Source of the DNA: Rhodothermales bacterium
Lineage (GTDB): Bacteria > Bacteroidota > Rhodothermia > Rhodothermales > UBA10348
Reading direction: 5' to 3'
DNA: 7,791 nucleotides
Assembly (NCBI GenBank): GCA_013003255.1
Contig: JABDJZ010000530.1
Location: forward strand, 1-7,791
Below, piece by piece: positions 6,007 to 7,791 of the stretch. Position 1 is the first letter of the stretch; each line of letters starts with the position of its first letter. The notes under the pieces are model-generated. The model was not told the DNA's origin, did not search any database, and saw only the letters and a list, made by a program, of their open reading frames with translations. The translations under genes and the position numbers were made by a program.

Positions 6007-7047
6007 GTGATCGCCCCTCAGCAGCTTCAGCGTTTACTTGGCCGGGCCCTTGTAGATCGCCCGGACCGGCAAGACGTGGATCGCCTCTTCCAGGCCTTTC
6101 ACGCCTTGGCGATTGGCCATCTTGATGCCAAGCGGCGTTATGGGGCCAGTACAGAGTTCCTCCATGGCCTGAGCACCTCGGATCTGGCACTTGACTGCCT
6201 GGCAGACCTGTTCAGACGTGATGATATTGGCTGCCTCTACTCTCTGCGGGAGCGCTATGAGCGCATGAATTGGAGTGAGCTGGAAGTCGAACTGCTGTTC
6301 ACCTATTCCCGGCGATTGGTGAGTCGCAAAGTGGAGGATGGTCTCTTTCGAGTTGCCAAGTCGGTGGATCCCGGCCTCTCTCGGCTGATTCGAACTCTAA
6401 AAGCTCACGCGACTGATGAATCCGGATGCTCGATTGTCAGGCGCGCCGGAACGCTTTGGATCACCTTGGACAACAACACCCCAGCTGAATGGGGTGCATC
6501 CATGCCGCGCGAGGTTCTGGAAGCCCGGCTACGTCTTGAGCCGGGTGATCCCTCAGGTGCAGAGGCACTGCGTGCAGTGGTATCTACGCTCAAGGAGCAG
6601 GATCTCTTTGCCAAGGCTCTTCCTCTCACCACGGCGGCAATCGCGGTCCGCTCGTGCATCGTCCGAAGAGTGGCCAGCTGTCAACCTCAGGACGAACAGG
6701 AGGTGACCGTTTCTGTCCAGGAATTGGTACCAATCCTCGAGGCGGCGCTTGAGAGCACCCGTTCACGCGTTTCTCCTCGCTACCGGAAGGCGGGTTACGA
6801 AGAGCACGAAATCGCCTCCATTCTGAATGGCGCGGCTGCCTTCGTTCGAAGCGAGTACGACCACACACAGGTGCCAGGGTCACAGTTCGAGTTTGCCAGC
6901 GCCGCCTTACCGACACTGACCCGTGACGCATACCGCGACAAGTACCGTTACGTGTTTGAATACGTAGTGAGACTGATTCGAAAGGGCGTGGTTCAAACGC
7001 TAAGGGCCGACGCGATGGCCAGCGAATACGTTTACGCAACCCGATAA
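6007..7047 (+). CDS. Helical protein of unknown family, first gene of the plus-strand cluster
   Basis: A 346-residue paralogue of the divergent 357-residue protein; the two align along most of their length, ungapped for about residues 22-130. Key shared blocks are DLALDCLADLFRR (59-71), SRKVEDGLFRV (106-116), DPGLSRLIRTLKAHA (121-135), RAGTLWITLDNNTPA (146-160), MPREVLEARL (166-175), ALPLTTAAIAVRSCIVRR (204-221) and YRYVFEYVVRLIRKG (313-327). Before the last block it carries about 20 residues more than its relative. The start is GTG; an in-frame TAG at 5977 blocks longer frames, and no Shine-Dalgarno is seen. No transmembrane segment or signal peptide is visible, so it should be cytoplasmic. 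It is followed 43 bp later by a paralogue of the 178-residue gene, keeping the same two-gene order as the other arm. Function is unknown; a sigma-factor-like or adaptor role is speculative. Confidence 0.8.
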   Translation: MIAPQQLQRLLGRALVDRPDRQDVDRLFQAFHALAIGHLDAKRRYGASTEFLHGLSTSDLALDCLADLFRRDDIGCLYSLRERYERMNWSELEVELLFTYSRRLVSRKVEDGLFRVAKSVDPGLSRLIRTLKAHATDESGCSIVRRAGTLWITLDNNTPAEWGASMPREVLEARLRLEPGDPSGAEALRAVVSTLKEQDLFAKALPLTTAAIAVRSCIVRRVASCQPQDEQEVTVSVQELVPILEAALESTRSRVSPRYRKAGYEEHEIASILNGAAAFVRSEYDHTQVPGSQFEFASAALPTLTRDAYRDKYRYVFEYVVRLIRKGVVQTLRADAMASEYVYATR

Positions 7048-7090
7048 GGCTGTCAGGAGTACGGGGTAATTCCATTCAGCGCCTCCGCCA

Positions 7091-7791
7091 ATGCGCGACC
7101 TCGCCCATCTCCTTGAGCTATACATCCGGAACCCGGACGCATTGACTGCGGACGACCGGGCCATGATAGCCGGGCGCGTTGCTACGGACGAGACGTGGCG
7201 CGAGGCATGGCTTTTTTGGACCGAGTACTATGAGGCCTTGCGCGAGCCCGGCCCCTCGGCGCAGATTATCCACTTGAATCCGTATCAGGAGGCCAAGGAC
7301 CCAGTCGCTGGATCGGTGACCCTCTTGGCGGCAAAAGGGCCCGACCCGGCAACCCGTCACACGGCCATCGCCATCCTCGAGAGCGATGATGGAAACACGT
7401 TGGTCCGCTTCCTCTGGGACAAACAGGACTTGAGGTTACACGCGTTCGTTATCGGAGAGGCCGTTGCCGAAGAGCCGCTTCTCTACCTGCCCCATTACGA
7501 CCGAGGGTACCTGATTGCCTCCAGCGGTCGATCTGAGGTCCTCCAGGAGGGCGGATCCCCACCTCCTGCAGCCAGCCTGTCAAGCGCGCTCTTGGTGCGC
7601 CCCTGCGCGACAGAAGCATTGGCCGCGTCCGTCGCCATGACGTCCGGGCCTGTTACCGTTGAACTGCAGCGGGAAGGGAGTTCGGCTGAGGGCATGGCAA
7701 CCTTTTCGGAAAGTGCGGTGGCCTTTCTGGCCGCGAGCACGGGGCCATTGAGTTCACTCACCAGGCTGAGGTCCGGCCGGGTGAACCTGGA
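7091..7791 (+). CDS. Partner protein of unknown family, paralogue of the 178-residue protein, 3' truncated by window
   Basis: An open frame of 233 codons that runs off the right edge without a stop. The N-terminal block IRNPDALTADDR (12-23) and WREAWLFWTEYYEAL (36-50) matches the same region of the 178-residue protein in the other arm. LVRFLWDKQDL (104-114), followed by YLPHYDRGYLIASSGR (132-147), matches its LVRFLLDR and IPGVDQPVPLNARG segments. From about residue 155 it extends beyond its relative with Ala/Ser-rich, probably beta-rich sequence, including VTVELQREG (188-196), so the family core seems fused to an extra C-terminal part. The ATG follows an in-frame stop at 7067 by 24 bases, and alignment supports it. 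AGGAG lies too far upstream (about 7054) to be a normal ribosome-binding site. No membrane segment is visible in the part present. The function is unknown; gene order suggests it acts with the 346-residue protein. Confidence 0.8.
   Translation, partial: MRDLAHLLELYIRNPDALTADDRAMIAGRVATDETWREAWLFWTEYYEALREPGPSAQIIHLNPYQEAKDPVAGSVTLLAAKGPDPATRHTAIAILESDDGNTLVRFLWDKQDLRLHAFVIGEAVAEEPLLYLPHYDRGYLIASSGRSEVLQEGGSPPPAASLSSALLVRPCATEALAASVAMTSGPVTVELQREGSSAEGMATFSESAVAFLAASTGPLSSLTRLRSGRVNL

Noticed and set aside
6626..7075. A 149-codon minus-strand frame over the end of the 346-residue gene
   Set aside because: It is the antisense of a region whose plus-strand translation matches a paralogue, and its own product is Arg/Pro-rich with no counterpart on the other arm.
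145..7791. Mobile element, CRISPR array or phage-defence island boundary
   Set aside because: No integrase, transposase, terminal inverted repeats, spaced direct repeats or tRNA end is visible anywhere in the window.

Overview
The window is GC-rich, densely coded bacterial DNA. It holds two divergently transcribed clusters made of related genes. No rRNA, tRNA, CRISPR array, transposase or phage gene is visible, and nothing fixes the species. The extracytoplasmic repeats of the delta-60 type are known mostly from large-genome environmental Gram-negative bacteria (Myxococcota/Deltaproteobacteria, Rhodothermota- or Gemmatimonadota-like lineages). That is only a hint. Canonical Shine-Dalgarno sites are weak or absent at most starts.

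Layout. Bases 6-38 form a strong intrinsic terminator for a plus-strand gene lying left of the window. From 145 to 5874 a minus-strand operon reads, in transcription order: (1) a 357-residue helical protein of unknown family with a very loosely sigma-factor-like layout; (2) a small 178-residue soluble protein; (3) a 732-residue membrane protein with a cytoplasmic Lon (S16)-like domain that has lost its catalytic Ser and Lys, one transmembrane helix and a probable seven-bladed outer propeller; (4) a 616-residue membrane protein of the same plan whose Lon-like domain keeps a Ser80/Lys130 dyad and whose outer part is a delta-60 repeat propeller. Genes 2, 3 and 4 are separated by 3 and 5 bp. Across a 132-bp divergent spacer (probably about 240 bp if the internal GTG start of gene 1 is right), a plus-strand cluster starts with a paralogue of gene 1 (346 residues) and a paralogue of gene 2 (at least 233 residues, cut by the window edge).

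Interpretation (inference). Conserved gene order 1-2 in both arms suggests that these two proteins work as a pair. In the left arm they are tied to two single-pass membrane proteins that couple an outside propeller to an inside Lon-like domain, one apparently catalytic and one a pseudoprotease. The layout suggests transmembrane signalling by regulated proteolysis, perhaps with a sigma/anti-sigma-like pair as output. The catalytic and pseudocatalytic Lon pair, without any AAA+ ATPase, is the most unusual part of the window.
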